A stretch of DNA of 42,605 nt from Verrucomicrobiota bacterium (GTDB taxonomy: Bacteria; Verrucomicrobiota; Verrucomicrobiia; Limisphaerales; JAHDYP01): contig JAHDYP010000046.1 of the NCBI GenBank assembly GCA_023383055.1, positions 1 through 42,605 on the forward strand. The letters are read 5' to 3'. Each line of letters starts with the position of its first letter. Position 1 is the first letter of the stretch. Below, piece after piece: positions 40,393-42,605 of the stretch. Both the position numbers and the translations under genes were made by a program. Under the pieces are notes generated by a model. That model saw only the letters and a program-made list of their open reading frames with translations. It was not told where the DNA came from and ran no database searches.

Positions 40393-42605
40393 TTATCGAT
40401 CCCGACCAGGCTCGAGTGTTCGGGCGGAAGCGACTGGCCGCAAGGGGTTTCCCACTGGATCGATCCGGGTGGCGGTGATCAGCACGAACAACCGCTTCTG
40501 AATGATCCCGTCATGCTCACTTCGAAACACTCCTCCCAGGAGCGGGAGGTCACCCAGGACCGGAATCTTGTCCTTCGTCTTGACCGGTTGATCAATCGTC
40601 CCCCCAGTCATGAACAACGTCTCACCTTCCGGCAGAATGGCATGGGTGTTCATGTGCCGAATGCGGAAGCTGGAAACCGGCGGCGTCACGCGCGTCTTGC
40701 GGCCATGATTCCACACCTGGACCTTCTCCCCACCGGGTTCCTGCTCATAGCCGAGGAACTCCGTGAGTGAGAACTTCACGTCGAGTTCGATCGCCGGGTT
40801 GTCGGCAGACGCTATTGGAATCACTTCGAGCACCGGCCCAAAAGGCAACGCGGCGGTGCGGAATGGACCGGAGTTCGCCATCGATTCCGGCGACTTCCCG
40901 TCGCCCACCACCGCTTCCGGTCTGATCCCAACCACCAGGCTCCTCGTTTCAATCACTGAGATCTGGGTCAGCCGGCCGCTGAGGGTCGTGACACTGGGAG
41001 CTGCCATCAATTCGGCCGCGTTGTGTTTGAGTAATTGATCGAGAAGCTTCAACTGCGCGTCGTCAACGACCTTCGCCGTGGGATTCTCGGTCACATGCTC
41101 CACCCGCATGCGATGCGCATCAGGATCGGATCGGCCGGCCCAATCCAGCTCGTCGCCCCGCACCTCGGATACGGCGGCTCGCGCGGGCGGGCCGCTGAAT
41201 ATGGGACCCGACCTGCCGCCTGTAATCGTGTTCACTGGAATTGGACTGTTGGTTTCCGAAGTGACGAGCGGGGTGCCCGTGGACCAGTCGAAGCCCGCCA
41301 TCCACACGGGCATATTTAATGGCTCCGTGACCTCGATGAACTTTGCCTCGATCAGAATCTGTTGAGACACCGGGAGCAACAAGCCCAATGCGTCGGTCAC
41401 CAGGGCGTGCTCGTCCGCGGTGGCCCGGATCAACAGGCGGCCGTTGAGTTCGTTGAAGAGCAGCGAACGGCCCGTCGGGCTCTGCCAGGCGCGTCCGGAG
41501 TCGCCAAAGCCAGTCAGCACGTTGGTCATCCCGAATTCGACCCCCGCCGCAGTCAAGTACAGGCGCAAGGCAATGGCCAGATCGGGGGATGCTGACTGGC
41601 CCGAGGTCATTTCCTCGAAGGCCTGCCGCAGCCGGTGTACATCGATCGCGTAGGTGATCGATTGGAGACCCTCGGGCGTTGCCGGATTGTTCTCGCTGGC
41701 TGCCATCGCGGCGGGCTCGGTTGACGCCACGACTGGATCCGGTGCGTATGCGACCGCACCAGCATCGGGCTGGCTCGAACCATCATCCAGGTGCTGCGGA
41801 TCTGCCTCCCCGCTTTCGGGATCCACTGCGGGCTCCAGGGCGAAGGGAGATTGTGACTGTGCGAGGTGCGTCGGCGGCGCGCCCATGGTCCCATTCTCAT
41901 TCTGCGTGCTTCCACCAGGCGGCTCGGGAGCTCCGGACTGGTCGGGGCCACGGTCTGCCTCTGCCTCGCGCGCCACCGCCGCGACCACATGTTCGAGCAA
42001 GCTGGGGCCCTCCGCGTGCAGCCGGGGCAGCAACAATGCGGGTGCGATAAGGCCCAATCCCATCGCCAGCATCCCCGCCAGGACCATTCCCGACACTTGC
42101 CTCCAGCTTGGGCGCGGCCGCCATCCTTCACCACGCCAGGCGAGCAAATGACGCACGCGCCGGCCCAAACCGGATTGGAAATCGTGCCCATGAACGCCCA
42201 GCCATCCGGATGGCGTCGAGCGCTGCATCCGCCCCGCCAGTTCGACCAGGCACTCGGCCAACGCCGCCGGACCGCCTTCAACGACCGCGCTGGCCTCGTC
42301 GGCCGTTTGTTCCGTCGCGCGGCGCAGCTCCAGCCGCGCCCACCAGATCATGGGATGCCACCAGAGCACCGCCGCGGTCAGGTCGGATATGGCGATCCAG
42401 AGCGGATCCCGCGAGGCCACATGCGCGAGCTCGTGACAGAGAATCAACTCCTGCTGTTCGCGGGTGTAGATCTGTTCAAACCGGCTGGGCAAGGCAATGC
42501 GCACCCGCCACCAACCGTGGGTGACCGGTGAGATCAGGTCAGGAATCACGCGCACCGAAACTCGCTCGCCAACCTCAAGACGGTCCGCCGCACGGTCCAC
42601 CAATG
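40393..42605 (-). CDS. BlaR1-type M56 metallopeptidase fused to a secretin domain (5' end beyond window)
   Basis: At least 736 residues are encoded; the true start lies past the window end. The visible N-terminal part is an M56/BlaR1 zinc-peptidase domain with HELAH at visible residues 57-61 and a downstream Glu-containing ATEQTADEAS (about 96-105) for the third ligand. A membrane helix follows (about 172-192, MVLAGMLAMGLGLIAPALLL). After a 110-residue Pro/Ser/Gln-rich linker, the C-terminal half is a type II/III secretin module: FNELNGRLLIRATADEH and QQILIEAKFIEVTEPL (N-domain), LMAAPSVTTLSGRLTQISV, and the hallmark IPVLGDLPLLGGVFRSE with RLFVLITATRID. In BlaR1 the region after this helix is an extracytoplasmic sensor, so the secretin module should be periplasmic. 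No BlaI-type repressor gene is visible; it could lie beyond the window. The fusion is a single uninterrupted frame. Confidence 0.88.
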   Translation of the reverse strand, partial: LVDRAADRLEVGERVSVRVIPDLISPVTHGWWRVRIALPSRFEQIYTREQQELILCHELAHVASRDPLWIAISDLTAAVLWWHPMIWWARLELRRATEQTADEASAVVEGGPAALAECLVELAGRMQRSTPSGWLGVHGHDFQSGLGRRVRHLLAWRGEGWRPRPSWRQVSGMVLAGMLAMGLGLIAPALLLPRLHAEGPSLLEHVVAAVAREAEADRGPDQSGAPEPPGGSTQNENGTMGAPPTHLAQSQSPFALEPAVDPESGEADPQHLDDGSSQPDAGAVAYAPDPVVASTEPAAMAASENNPATPEGLQSITYAIDVHRLRQAFEEMTSGQSASPDLAIALRLYLTAAGVEFGMTNVLTGFGDSGRAWQSPTGRSLLFNELNGRLLIRATADEHALVTDALGLLLPVSQQILIEAKFIEVTEPLNMPVWMAGFDWSTGTPLVTSETNSPIPVNTITGGRSGPIFSGPPARAAVSEVRGDELDWAGRSDPDAHRMRVEHVTENPTAKVVDDAQLKLLDQLLKHNAAELMAAPSVTTLSGRLTQISVIETRSLVVGIRPEAVVGDGKSPESMANSGPFRTAALPFGPVLEVIPIASADNPAIELDVKFSLTEFLGYEQEPGGEKVQVWNHGRKTRVTPPVSSFRIRHMNTHAILPEGETLFMTGGTIDQPVKTKDKIPVLGDLPLLGGVFRSEHDGIIQKRLFVLITATRIDPVGNPLRPVASARTLEPGRDR

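Noticed and set aside
40193..40430. Reverse-strand frame with hydrophobic stretches and one internal TGA
   Set aside because: Overlaps the end of the M56-secretin gene, lacks a start and has no known relative; kept only as a note in the intergenic entry.

Overview
The window looks like a GC-rich chromosomal contig from a Verrucomicrobiota bacterium, most likely a Pedosphaera/Limisphaerales-type lineage. This is inferred from the mix of families, not from any marker gene: a giant RCC1/Ig-like secreted protein, CRTAC1 (FG-GAP/ASPIC) with a multiheme cytochrome, several Tat-exported or signal-peptide-bearing hydrolases, a Uma2 nuclease, a four-helix-bundle suffix protein and an M56-family protein. 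Several genes have no visible Shine-Dalgarno sequence, which also fits.

Layout. 1-2325: tandem palindromic repeats, a small membrane protein and a divergent chromate transporter (chrA). 2888-7690: a tightly packed forward cluster encoding a 2-oxoacid:ferredoxin oxidoreductase (korA-korB), a membrane sensor histidine kinase and a single-domain response regulator. 7819-8103: an HPr phosphocarrier. 8107-11700: a gene graveyard and defence remnant. It holds an intact two-gene AAA ATPase plus DUF4276 (TOPRIM-like) module, flanked by broken pieces of glycogen phosphorylase, a type I restriction HsdR helicase, the ADP-ribosyltransferase toxin DarT and lysyl-tRNA synthetase. 11699-16416: a translationally coupled pair, a membrane multiheme cytochrome c followed by a CRTAC1/TPR protein, with an FNR/Dnr-like palindrome upstream. 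16719-17374: a VapBC toxin-antitoxin pair with a palindromic operator candidate. 17696-26363: exported catabolic or hydrolytic proteins (FAD oxidoreductase, LolA-like/C45 fusion, beta-helix protein, Tat lipoprotein amidohydrolase, ceramidase-like protein). 26724-27392: Uma2. 27657-35943: a giant surface protein with five RCC1 blocks and fifteen Ig-like domains, split near its C-terminus by an apparent one-base frameshift. 36120-40096: Tat metallophosphoesterase, a membrane protein, and an alkaline-phosphatase-superfamily protein coupled to that membrane protein. 40393-42605: a reverse-strand gene, cut by the window end, that joins a BlaR1-type M56 metallopeptidase to a secretin domain in one chain.

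Most notable: (1) the M56-secretin fusion, in which a secretin module occupies the place of the BlaR1 sensor domain; (2) two copies of a 74-base element ending in a perfect 42-46-base palindrome, whose arms differ by a compensated base-pair change; (3) the AAA-DUF4276 module sitting in debris of other defence genes; (4) the FNR-like site in front of the cytochrome/CRTAC1 pair. No rRNA, tRNA, CRISPR array or intact insertion sequence was seen.
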